This document shows, in pieces, positions 8,427 to 16,819 of a stretch of 64,000 bases of DNA. The number at the start of each line of letters is the position of its first letter. Position 1 is the stretch's first letter. Where the stretch lies: the NCBI RefSeq assembly GCF_002909255.1, contig NZ_PIOB01000003.1, forward strand, positions 1 to 64,000, in the 5' to 3' direction. The stretch is from Arenibacter hampyeongensis. Its GTDB lineage: Bacteria > Bacteroidota > Bacteroidia > Flavobacteriales > Flavobacteriaceae. Under the pieces are notes generated by a model. The model was not told the origin of the DNA. It was given only the letters and a program-made list of their open reading frames with translations, and made no database searches. A program made the position numbers and the translations under genes.

Positions 8427-9179
8427 TTAATTTTTAGCTCTTATTGATTCCAAATAGGATTTATATAGGTTTACACTTTCTTTGATCATTGCGGACAAAC
8501 CATTGCCAGTAATAGTTGCTCCTGCCAATGCATCAACTTCATTGTCATCTTTTATTTCGTTGGTAGGATCGTTATTTCCCTTGGCCACTGCAATACCGGC
8601 ATATTCTGTCCCTTTTAAAATGGATTCTCCCGCAAAATCATCCATAAAGTAACGCTGCTTAATATTTGCCCCCAAACCAGGAGTTTCACCCTTATGGTCA
8701 AAATACACACCTTTCACCACCAAATTATCATCCAAGGCAACAAAGCCCCATATAGCATCCCAAAGACCTTTACCTCTCATTGGAATGATATAATACTTTG
8801 CCCCATCCTTTTCTCCAATGAACAGCGGCAACTTTCTTGTTTTCCCAGCCTTGGCCTCTGTTTCCTGTTTCTTAAGATCAATAAGGTATGCCTGATCATT
8901 CTTGGTTATCTGATCTCCTTCAATTACCAATTGCTCGATAATGTATTTTTGAAACTCTCCAGCTACCTTATCGGTAGAAACAAAATTAACACTTCCTTCA
9001 TCCTCATTTTCATTAACGCCCATGGCGTAAAGAATGTTTTGCTGTTTTTCAAGCCTTTCGTTTTCCTTGATCTTTTCACTAAGTGACGATGCAAAAAATG
9101 CCAAGAGGGACCCCACAATAACCACCATAATGGCGGCGAAGATAACCGTGTAACTATTTTTATCTGTATTAACTGCCAT
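8427..9179 (-). CDS. nqrC: Na+-translocating NADH:quinone reductase subunit C
   Basis: A single-helix periplasmic flavoprotein of 250 residues with a membrane anchor at about 11-31. Its FMN is attached by ApbE to a threonine in the DALAGATITGNG segment. By family precedent this is T222, and here an alanine precedes the GAT instead of the commoner serine. The GLWDAIWGFVALD and HKGETPGLGANI segments are characteristic of the FMN-binding domain. The gene sits 2 bases after nqrB and 3 bases before nqrD. Confidence 0.98.
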   Translation of the reverse strand: MAVNTDKNSYTVIFAAIMVVIVGSLLAFFASSLSEKIKENERLEKQQNILYAMGVNENEDEGSVNFVSTDKVAGEFQKYIIEQLVIEGDQITKNDQAYLIDLKKQETEAKAGKTRKLPLFIGEKDGAKYYIIPMRGKGLWDAIWGFVALDDNLVVKGVYFDHKGETPGLGANIKQRYFMDDFAGESILKGTEYAGIAVAKGNNDPTNEIKDDNEVDALAGATITGNGLSAMIKESVNLYKSYLESIRAKN

Positions 9180-9181
9180 GA

Positions 9182-10450
9182 TTATACTGTTTCTGCTTTT
9201 AATTCCTGTGTTTTTCCTTCGCTGTCCTTAGGCAAAATAGTTGCGTTCTTAGCACGCTTCATTCTTCTTTTGATATTTCCTCTAATAACATAATGATCAA
9301 TTGTTGGTGCAAATACGTTCATCAACAAAATAGCCAAGAAAACTCCTTCTGGGTAAGCGGGGTTGAACACCCTTATCAATACCGATATAAATCCTATAAA
9401 AAATCCATAGAACCATTTACCTCGATTGGTCTGGGCACCGGTAACCGGATCGGTTGCCATATACACAATACCAAAGGCCAAACCTCCTACAATCAAATGC
9501 TGCCAAAAGGCAAAACTCATTAGTCCGTAGAATTTACTTGTTTCCGTTATCCAACCGGCATCAACTACACCGTTAAAGATAAGTCCCATTACCAAAGCTC
9601 CTGCAACCGCACTCACCATGATTCTCCAACTGGCAATTTTACTGAAGATTAAGAAAAGTCCCCCTAACAATATCAGTATAGTAGAAGTTTCCCCAACAGA
9701 TCCCGGAATAAATCCAAAAAACATATCGGAAATGGAATAACTCATTTCAGCACCTTTCCCTTGGGCCAAATAACCCAATACGGTTTCTCCGGAAATAGCA
9801 TCCGGTCCACCAGCCAAGTCAACCGCTTGGTGCACCCAAACTTTATCACCACTCATCCATGTAGGATAGGCAAAGAATAGAAAGGCTCTAATTGTAAGCG
9901 CAGGATTCAATATATTCATTCCTGTACCACCAAATACTTCCTTACCAATAACAACCCCAAAGACAACGGCCACAGCCAACATCCACAAAGGTGTGTCAAT
10001 TGGTACGATCAAAGGCACCAACATCCCGGTAACCAAATATCCTTCCTCAACCTCATGGCCCTTTATTACAGCAAATAAAAATTCCACTGCAAGTCCCACT
10101 GCGTAAGAAACAATCACCAAAGGCAAGACTGTCCAAGCACCCATGATAAAGTTCTCCCAAGTTAGGAAGTTTCCAAATATCGAAGCCTGTCTTATAATAC
10201 CATTGGCCGCATCTACAGCAGCATAGTGCTGATATCCGGCATTGAATATTCCGAATAACAACACAGGCACCAAAGCCATAATAACGGTGTTCATGGTCCG
10301 TTTTAAATCATCCACAACGCGGACATGGGAACCAGAATGTGTAGTTTCATTGGGAGCATACAAAAAAGTATGGATAGCATTGAATGCCGGTGCCATCTTC
10401 TTGCCCTTATACCGCTCCTTTAGGTTATGTAAATTACTTTTTAAGCTCAT
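9182..10450 (-). CDS. nqrB: Na+-translocating NADH:quinone reductase subunit B
   Basis: The largest membrane subunit (422 residues, about ten helices), involved in Na+ translocation and quinone reduction. The expected covalent FMN site is the threonine of the SGET segment (T223 in PDAISGETVLGYL). Most homologues I know have SGAT, so the alanine is replaced by glutamate, but the threonine is kept. GGTGMNILNPALTIRAFLFF and YMATDPVTGAQTNRGKW are family hallmarks. The basic C-terminal tail is cytosolic. It lies 3 bases after nqrA. Confidence 0.97.
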   Translation of the reverse strand: MSLKSNLHNLKERYKGKKMAPAFNAIHTFLYAPNETTHSGSHVRVVDDLKRTMNTVIMALVPVLLFGIFNAGYQHYAAVDAANGIIRQASIFGNFLTWENFIMGAWTVLPLVIVSYAVGLAVEFLFAVIKGHEVEEGYLVTGMLVPLIVPIDTPLWMLAVAVVFGVVIGKEVFGGTGMNILNPALTIRAFLFFAYPTWMSGDKVWVHQAVDLAGGPDAISGETVLGYLAQGKGAEMSYSISDMFFGFIPGSVGETSTILILLGGLFLIFSKIASWRIMVSAVAGALVMGLIFNGVVDAGWITETSKFYGLMSFAFWQHLIVGGLAFGIVYMATDPVTGAQTNRGKWFYGFFIGFISVLIRVFNPAYPEGVFLAILLMNVFAPTIDHYVIRGNIKRRMKRAKNATILPKDSEGKTQELKAETV

Positions 10451-10453
10451 CTT

Positions 10454-11806
10454 TTATCCTATTTCTTTATATAATAAATCCAACCCTTCCCTGATAATCT
10501 GTTGATGGGGTTGTTTAGAGATGCAAATAAATTCTGTAAGTGAAAAGTCTTCCGGAGCCACCTCGTAAAGACCAAGTTGTTCCATTTCATCCAAGTCCTT
10601 CACCATACAAGCTTTTAGAAGCTGTAAGGGATAGATGTCCATGGGAAAAACCTCCTCATATAATCCAGTAACCACAAATGCCCTGTGCTCACCATTGGTA
10701 TTGGTGTCCAAGTCATATTTCTTTTTAGGCTGCAACCATGAAAAGGTCAATGCCCTAGTAGTGGAAACTTTATTGAAAACCGGCTTGTTCCATCCAAAAA
10801 ATTCATAATCATCACCTTCCGGGATAACACTTACCGTATTGTTATAATGACCTAAATATCCGTCAGGTTTTGTTTTGGAACCTGTAAGGACATCCCCATT
10901 GATCACCCTAAAATTTTCTGTATTAACACCGCTGGCATAAAGAAATGTAGCCACTTCCGACCCAATTTTTGTAGTATAATATTTTGGAGCCTTTACGCTA
11001 GAGCCAACTAAGGCCACTACCCTTTCAGGGTTATACCTTCCGGTGATCAAAAGCTCTCCAATAATCACTAAATCCTGTGGTGTAATGGTCCAAATCACCT
11101 CACCTTTATTAATAGGGTCTATCTTATTGATCTGGGTTCCTACCAGACCAGCTGGGTGGGGACCACTTACGTTATGTATTTCAGCATCTTCCATTTTGGA
11201 AAAAATGGACTGGCCACCTTTACCAATTGAAACATGTACCTTTCCCGGACTTAATTTCCCCAATGCAGTAATTGCCGCCTGTAGTTCCTTTTCTTTGCCC
11301 TTTAGGGCATAATCCAAGTCTGCAGCCATAGGACTGGTAACATAGGCGGAGATAAATATCGCTTTGGGAGTTACAGCCGGGCTTGCTATTATATCATAAG
11401 GCCTTTGCTTAATAAAAGGCCAACACCCAGATTTTAAAAGCAATGCTTTAACTTCTTCGGCTTTGACACTTTTAGGGGACAAAGGTGTATGTGAAACAAA
11501 CTCTTGGCTTTTGTCCGCCAAAATTTTCAAGGTTAAAATTTTTCTTCTGGCACCTCTTACCACCTCTATCAATTCCCCACTTACCGGGGAAACAAAAAGC
11601 ATGTCTTCCACATTTTTATTATAAAAAAGTGGTTCTCCCGCCTTAACTTCGGCGCCTTGCTTTACTAATAATTTAGGGGTAATTCCGTGAAAATCCTGAA
11701 GATTAATCGCATAAACATTACTTAAAACAGCCTTGGAAGTAGTCTTTTCCGCCTCGCCAATAAGATTAATGTTCAAGCCTTTTTTAATTCGGATGTCTTT
11801 AGACAT
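10454..11806 (-). CDS. nqrA: Na+-translocating NADH:quinone reductase subunit A
   Basis: The soluble, membrane-attached cytoplasmic subunit of Na+-NQR, first gene of the operon, 450 residues and normal length. Recognisable segments include MSKDIRIKKGLNINLIGEAE at the N-terminus, the barrel-sandwich-like KQGAEVKAGEPLFYNKNVED, VSGPHPAGLVGTQINKIDPI and the late ERVVALVGSSVKAPKYY. No signal peptide is present. A -7 element lies about 33 bases upstream on the minus strand. Confidence 0.98.
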   Translation of the reverse strand: MSKDIRIKKGLNINLIGEAEKTTSKAVLSNVYAINLQDFHGITPKLLVKQGAEVKAGEPLFYNKNVEDMLFVSPVSGELIEVVRGARRKILTLKILADKSQEFVSHTPLSPKSVKAEEVKALLLKSGCWPFIKQRPYDIIASPAVTPKAIFISAYVTSPMAADLDYALKGKEKELQAAITALGKLSPGKVHVSIGKGGQSIFSKMEDAEIHNVSGPHPAGLVGTQINKIDPINKGEVIWTITPQDLVIIGELLITGRYNPERVVALVGSSVKAPKYYTTKIGSEVATFLYASGVNTENFRVINGDVLTGSKTKPDGYLGHYNNTVSVIPEGDDYEFFGWNKPVFNKVSTTRALTFSWLQPKKKYDLDTNTNGEHRAFVVTGLYEEVFPMDIYPLQLLKACMVKDLDEMEQLGLYEVAPEDFSLTEFICISKQPHQQIIREGLDLLYKEIG

Positions 11807-11839
11807 ATTTAGTAGACCTTAGGTTATCAAAATTTCGAG

Positions 11840-11847
11840 CAAATTTA
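11840..11847 (-). promoter_or_regulatory. -7 element of the nqr operon
   Basis: Read on the minus strand, TAAATTTG matches TAnnTTTG and lies about 33 bases before the nqrA ATG at 11806. No TTG is visible at the -33 spacing. The surrounding 160-base gap is very AT-rich and also serves the divergent DUF5103 gene. Confidence 0.5.
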
Positions 11848-11966
11848 CTACTTAATAAAAAGTTTTCATAATTATTACTTAATTATTACCTATAAATTTA
11901 GAGATTAAACCATGTGAGTCCATTTAGGCTTGCTTTTTGCTTACCTTTACTAGAAAATATTACCAA

Positions 11967-13211
11967 ATGAGATTGAATTTTTTTGCACTTTTAATACTCC
12001 TTTCTGCCCATTTAGCATATGCCCAGGTGCAATTGGAAATTAACCCTCCAACCAATATAAAATCTATCATATTTAAAGGTTCCACCGATGACCAATTTCC
12101 TGTGGTAAATTTGGGTGATCCCATTTATCTGGAATTTGATGATCTTTTGGCCAATGAACAGGATTACTATTATAAAATAGTACACTGTGATTACGATTGG
12201 ACACCATCCTCACTTTTAAAATCGCAATTTCTAAACGGAATGGACAATGAGCGAATAGTGGATTATGAAAATAGTTACTCTACGTTGCAGCCATACTCCA
12301 ATTACAAACTTATCATACCCAATGATAATACCCGATTAAAAGTTAGCGGTAATTACGTGTTGGAAATTTACAACAACTATAATGAGCTTCAATTTTCCCG
12401 TAGATTTTTAGTATACGAGGATTTGGTAAATGTGGGAGGCGTCGTAAAACGCTCAAGGGATTTTACCTATCTCAATGAAAAACAGGTAGTGCAATTTACC
12501 ATCAACACCAATCAGGTAAAATTGGTAAACCCCAACAAGGAGGTAAAAGTTGCCATTATACAAAACTATCAATGGCCCACGGCCATTACCAATATAAGCC
12601 CCCAATTTAATATGGGTACGGAATTGGTATATAAATACGACAAGGAAACCAGTTTTTTTGGGGGAAATGAGTACTTTAATTTTGACACAAAAGACCTAAG
12701 GGCCCCCAGCTCTTCCATCTCCCGTATAGAACTGGCAGAACTTTACAACCATTATCTATTTACCGATTACTTTAGGTATGACCGTCCTTACACTTATTAC
12801 CCCGACGTAAATGGGGATTTTGTAATTCGAACACTGCAGGGAGAAGACAGTTCTAGGGAAGCCGAATACAGTTATGTACACTTTACCCTGCCCTATACCG
12901 ATAAAATTGGCTTGAACGATGTATTTGTTTTCGGAAAATATAACAATTACGCCTTGGACGAGGAAAACAAGATGACCTATAACGAGGATACCGGCAATAT
13001 GGAAGCGGTTATTAAAATGAAGCAAGGATTTTACAATTACAAATATGTAATGAAAAATGATAAAGGGGTTATTGACATGAACACTATCTCTGGAGATTTT
13101 CATTTTACCGAAAATAGCTACCTGATCTTGGTATATTATCGAAATTTTGGTGATATGTACGACAGCATTATTGGAGTGGGCTCTGCAAATTCCCGTTCCA
13201 TCACCAATTAA
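11967..13211 (+). CDS. DUF5103 protein, type IX secretion plug-like
   Basis: A 414-residue exported protein. The ATG at 11967 gives MRLNFFALLILLSAHLAYAQ, a good Sec signal with cleavage after AYA. The frame is open to a TTG at 11937, but that adds an unnatural extension. The order of segments (KSIIFKG, FPVVNLGDPIYLEFDDL, CDYDWTPSSL, FLNGMDNERIVDYENSYST, YSNYKLIIPN) matches what I know of DUF5103. The structurally described plug that closes the SprA translocon from the periplasm in the absence of PorV belongs to this family. The rest is beta-rich, ending in a NYKYVMKNDKG domain. Whether this copy acts in T9SS is inferred from family membership. Confidence 0.85.
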   Translation: MRLNFFALLILLSAHLAYAQVQLEINPPTNIKSIIFKGSTDDQFPVVNLGDPIYLEFDDLLANEQDYYYKIVHCDYDWTPSSLLKSQFLNGMDNERIVDYENSYSTLQPYSNYKLIIPNDNTRLKVSGNYVLEIYNNYNELQFSRRFLVYEDLVNVGGVVKRSRDFTYLNEKQVVQFTINTNQVKLVNPNKEVKVAIIQNYQWPTAITNISPQFNMGTELVYKYDKETSFFGGNEYFNFDTKDLRAPSSSISRIELAELYNHYLFTDYFRYDRPYTYYPDVNGDFVIRTLQGEDSSREAEYSYVHFTLPYTDKIGLNDVFVFGKYNNYALDEENKMTYNEDTGNMEAVIKMKQGFYNYKYVMKNDKGVIDMNTISGDFHFTENSYLILVYYRNFGDMYDSIIGVGSANSRSITN

Positions 13212-13437
13212 CCTTTGACTTTAACCAGATTTATTAAATTTATCATTTTTTTCTTGGCCTTGAGGCCTCTACGGACATGGCTGCCAGGAAAAACATGTCG
13301 GCAACAAATGAATTCTACAGAAAAGACGTTCAAAAGAATATATTAACATTTGCTTAAACGTGTAAACAAAAAGACTTGTTATATTGCAACAAAATAATAA
13401 TGGGAATTACAACTTAATCCCTAACCCATAATTAAAA

Positions 13438-14313
13438 ATGTACAGCAGCCCTAACAGAACTTGGAACAAAGCTCTTTTTATCCTTCTCCTTTTCTTAAGT
13501 CTAACTTCCCAAGCCCAGGAAACAAAACTCGATAGTCTTTTAAATGATTACCATAACCACCCCGAACTTGTCCTTGTGGCGGCCCACCGGGCAACCAATC
13601 CCAATTATCCTGAAAATTCCTTGGCCGCCATTGCGGAAAGCATTCGCATAGGTGTAGATATCGTGGAAATAGATATTAGAAAAAGTAAGGACGGCGCACT
13701 TGTAATTATGCACGACAAAACTATTGACAGAACCACCAACGGCAATGGAAAAGTAGATGATTTTAGCCTTGAAGAGCTAAAGGAATACCGTCTTAACTTT
13801 GGAAGCGAAATTACGAAAGAGCAAATTCCAACCTTTGAAGAAGTACTGCAGCTAACGAAGGGAAAAATACTTCTGGATGTAGATTTCAAATTAGAAGATG
13901 AGGCTTCCGTTAAAGAAACCTTTGCCCTGATCGAAGAATACGGAATGGAGGATCAGATATTATTTTTCCTTTATGATTATCCCGAAACCACTCAATATCA
14001 AAAATTGAATAAAAAAATAAAAATAATGCCTAGGGCCTATTCCCGAAAGGACATTAGGGCCATTAAGGAATTGGACGATATTTCCATTATTCATATTGAT
14101 GAAAGTTTTTACAAAAAAGGAACCATGCGCAGGACCATAAAATCTGGATATAGGGTATGGATAAATGCCTTGGGCAAGTATGATGAAATGGAGCGACAAA
14201 AGAAAGATTCAGGTTTTGATGCATTATTGACCCGAAAATATGTCAATGTAATTCAAACCGATTTACCGGAAGAGCTTCTGGTCTATTTAAGAAAAAGAAA
14301 ATTACATCACTAA
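13438..14313 (+). CDS. Secreted glycerophosphodiester phosphodiesterase (GDPD)
   Basis: It hydrolyses glycerophosphodiesters to an alcohol and glycerol-3-phosphate. The 291-residue protein has a signal peptide (hydrophobic 12-22, cut near SQA at 26), so it works outside the cytoplasm. The active-site set is intact: H50-R51 in VAAHRATN, E59 in PENS, E77 and D79 in IVEIDIRKS, and H92 in IMHDKTIDRTTNG. The remaining TIM barrel is of normal length. It stands alone, 226 bases after the DUF5103 gene, and is followed by a hairpin terminator. It would fit phospholipid head-group or teichoic-like phosphate scavenging. Confidence 0.93.
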   Translation: MYSSPNRTWNKALFILLLFLSLTSQAQETKLDSLLNDYHNHPELVLVAAHRATNPNYPENSLAAIAESIRIGVDIVEIDIRKSKDGALVIMHDKTIDRTTNGNGKVDDFSLEELKEYRLNFGSEITKEQIPTFEEVLQLTKGKILLDVDFKLEDEASVKETFALIEEYGMEDQILFFLYDYPETTQYQKLNKKIKIMPRAYSRKDIRAIKELDDISIIHIDESFYKKGTMRRTIKSGYRVWINALGKYDEMERQKKDSGFDALLTRKYVNVIQTDLPEELLVYLRKRKLHH

Positions 14314-14335
14314 AAAAAAATCTTGAAACCCGCTA

Positions 14336-14364
14336 TCCCCGAGCAATTCCAACGGGGAATTTTT
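14336..14364 (+). terminator. Terminator after the GDPD gene
   Basis: TCCCCG (14336-14341) pairs with CGGGGA (14353-14358). An alternative stem AATTCC/GGAATT (14345-14350 with 14356-14361) overlaps it. Both are followed by a short T run. The site is 23 bases after the stop. Confidence 0.7.
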
Positions 14365-14530
14365 AGATTAATGTCCTCATTGAATAAAAAATCAACCTTA
14401 TTAATTAACCCAATGATGAACGAAACAAACTTGGCACTTTCCTAATATCCAATGGATATAAAATCAAATGCAAGGGAAAAAGTGAATTATTTTTCAAAGT
14501 TCAGTTTCCCTTCCTAGGCTTTTGACAATA

Positions 14531-14938
14531 TTACTTTGCAGCCCTTGTCATCGTAAATTCTCCTTCAACACCCGGTCCGCCCGAATAATTAATTAATATT
14601 TCATCAGCCTTCACCAATTTTCCCTTATGGGTATGGCGTACCTCATTAATATCAAAACTATATTCAAAACTATCCCCTGTCACCTTACCGTCAGAAAAAG
14701 GTAATTCGCCATATTCCGAGTTGATTACTCCGGAAATAATTTCATCCTGAACCTTATACGTAATTGTAAAACTCAATAATCCATTTTGCGTTTCTATTGA
14801 TCCATTCCAAGCTCCATCCACTTTGGACTTAATTACTTCCACAAGATCCGTCGCATCCACATTTTCAGGACACGAATTAAAGGCATAAGTCATGGATAGA
14901 CCCATGAACAGCATGGAAAACATCACTAATTTTTTCAT
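14531..14938 (-). CDS. Small secreted protein of unknown function
   Basis: A 135-residue protein with a signal peptide (MKKLVMFSMLFMGLSMTYA, cut near residue 19). The mature part starts with a cysteine-containing acidic stretch and continues as alternating beta strands: GAWNGSIETQNGLLSFTITYKVQ, GVINSEYGELPF, and a closing GPGVEGEFTMTRAA. This looks like a small lipocalin- or META-like beta barrel of the kind often annotated beside secreted hydrolases, but I do not recognise the family. It lies 105 bases downstream of the GH31 gene on the same strand. An inverted repeat (CTTCAAA at 14984-14990 with TTTGAAG at 14993-14999) lies in the gap. Confidence 0.75.
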   Translation of the reverse strand: MKKLVMFSMLFMGLSMTYAFNSCPENVDATDLVEVIKSKVDGAWNGSIETQNGLLSFTITYKVQDEIISGVINSEYGELPFSDGKVTGDSFEYSFDINEVRHTHKGKLVKADEILINYSGGPGVEGEFTMTRAAK

Positions 14939-15043
14939 AATCGCTAATTTTATTTACATTAATACCCTAAATTGAACTCTTTCCTTCAAATTTTTGAAGA
15001 GGTCCAAACGAGTTAGTAATGTACCTAAAAAATATAAAATAGA

Positions 15044-16819
15044 TTAATATTGGATCAAATACTTTCCTGTATTGTAGTCGATATCCGATTTTATTACAAG
15101 CTTCCTGGAAATGGAATCATACAACCAGGAACCCATATATTTTAACTCAACCCCATCCAGACTTACTTTTTTAGGTTTTGTTTCGGAATGGATTCTTAAG
15201 ATATGCGCGATTTTCGTACCAACCAATGAAAGTCTCATATTACCGTCTACAAGTTTATAAGAAATTTTGGTTTCCCCAACGCCATCCGTATGGTAAAAGT
15301 CAAAAATATTTTCACCCTTGGGATAAATTAAAATGGTATTAAAACCCTCCGAATCCAAGTCCCCCAAACCAGTATAGGAACGCTTAACATCCATGGGTAT
15401 TATGGCACCCTCCTTTATATAAACCGGAAATTCATCCATTGGAAATTCCCGTTCAATATTAGCCCCTCCCTCGAGGAGTTGATTATCATCAAAAAAGTAC
15501 CTCCATTGCCCCTTTGGCAAAGTAATGCCTCTCTTTTCTGAATCCATATAAATTGGAGCAACCAAAAAATCTTCACCGAACATATAGTGGTATTTTCCAT
15601 CCTTCAAAGGTGTCTGCAATCTTTTGCCCCCATTATGGGCTGTTACAACATAGTGGTACATATAGGGAACCAGTTCCGTATGCAACCAAGAGAACTTTCG
15701 TATCACCTGCAGCTCCTCTTCCGTTCTCTTCCAAAGCCGCCTTTCGCCGTGTCCACCATTCATGAACAGACCACAAAAGGTAGAGAACTGAGTCCAACGC
15801 ATATAAAGTCTTGGCGGTATTGTTTTCCCCGAAAACCCAGCCACATCGGACCCAACGATATTATACCCCAGCTCAGCACTTTTTAGGATATTCTCTATGG
15901 CCGACTCAAAACCTTGAATTCCTTCCAAAGCTATATCCACTTTATCGTCTTCGCTTGCCAATATCATCTCATCTGTAACCCATTTGTGCTCCTGGTCACC
16001 TACCCAATTTACAGGAGAGGCATCTATAGGCGAAAAGCCTTCAGGGTGGAACCCTCGGTCTATGGATCTGGAAAGTGTAACAAATTCCGGATTTTGCGTA
16101 AGTCCATGCCGGTACTCATCCCTATAATAATGATCCATATAGGTTCTGGTGGTCATTAATCCTTTGGATGTCCTCTTGTAAAATATAGGAATTGGCCCCA
16201 ATTGGCTCCAGAATAGTGTTGCCGTGCCATCCAACTTCCAGCCATCAATACCCAGATCAAAAACATTCTGTTGCAGACCCCGCCACCATTTCATTGCATT
16301 TGCATTGGTATAATCTATAAAACCCCCTTCGCCCTTCCACCATTTATTGGGACTCTTGGAATTGACCAGGTAGGCCTTATCAGCAGCTTCCCCATACCAA
16401 TCCTTGGAATCCTTTATCCGGGTGTCCTTGCTATAGTTATTTACCATAGAGGTCATCCACAGGACCACCCTATAATTATTGTCCTGAAGTTTCTTAAACC
16501 ATTGGACGGGTTTTTTATAAAGTATAGTATCAATTGCAAAATCGTTATAGCGTAAAGACCAAGGACTATCCAAAATAATGGTTCTCACCGGAATATCGTT
16601 CTCCTTATACCCCATTAATAACTCATCTACATACTCAGAAGTATTAACATCGTCTTCCCAAAGCCAACATTCCAAAGCCCATGCAGGAGTCAATGGCGGA
16701 TTTCCATGTCGCTGCCCGTTGAATGGCATGCCCCACACGGGTAAAACCCAATAAAAATAGGAGACCAGACTTAAAATCAGCAATACCAAAACACCAATCT
16801 TTAAGGCTTTCCTTTTCAA
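15044..16819 (-). CDS. Membrane-anchored GH31 family glycoside hydrolase
   Basis: A 591-residue alpha-glycosidase of family GH31. The start is a TTG at 16819 whose bases overlap the TGA of the upstream PHP gene (TTGA), so translation is probably coupled. The next ATG (residue 31) would remove the anchor helix at about 6-25. The barrel starts almost at once (PAWALECWLWEDDVNTSEYV), so the usual N-terminal beta-sandwich is missing. The likely nucleophile is D197 in GIDGWKLDGTA, and the likely acid/base is D325 in NIVGSDVAGFSG. Other marks are WKGEGGFIDYTN and FMNGGHGERRLW. C-terminal beta domains follow. Substrate specificity cannot be read. Confidence 0.9.
   Translation of the reverse strand: MKRKALKIGVLVLLILSLVSYFYWVLPVWGMPFNGQRHGNPPLTPAWALECWLWEDDVNTSEYVDELLMGYKENDIPVRTIILDSPWSLRYNDFAIDTILYKKPVQWFKKLQDNNYRVVLWMTSMVNNYSKDTRIKDSKDWYGEAADKAYLVNSKSPNKWWKGEGGFIDYTNANAMKWWRGLQQNVFDLGIDGWKLDGTATLFWSQLGPIPIFYKRTSKGLMTTRTYMDHYYRDEYRHGLTQNPEFVTLSRSIDRGFHPEGFSPIDASPVNWVGDQEHKWVTDEMILASEDDKVDIALEGIQGFESAIENILKSAELGYNIVGSDVAGFSGKTIPPRLYMRWTQFSTFCGLFMNGGHGERRLWKRTEEELQVIRKFSWLHTELVPYMYHYVVTAHNGGKRLQTPLKDGKYHYMFGEDFLVAPIYMDSEKRGITLPKGQWRYFFDDNQLLEGGANIEREFPMDEFPVYIKEGAIIPMDVKRSYTGLGDLDSEGFNTILIYPKGENIFDFYHTDGVGETKISYKLVDGNMRLSLVGTKIAHILRIHSETKPKKVSLDGVELKYMGSWLYDSISRKLVIKSDIDYNTGKYLIQY

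Noticed and set aside
13215-13346. 43-codon TTG-started hydrophobic frame between the DUF5103 and GDPD genes
   Set aside because: No family is recognised, it needs a TTG start, and an overlapping 26-codon ATG frame (13277-13357) is equally unsupported. Conservation would be needed.
15587-15886. Antisense frames of 70-100 codons inside the GH31 gene
   Set aside because: Opposite-strand shadows of a conserved coding sequence, with no independent features.
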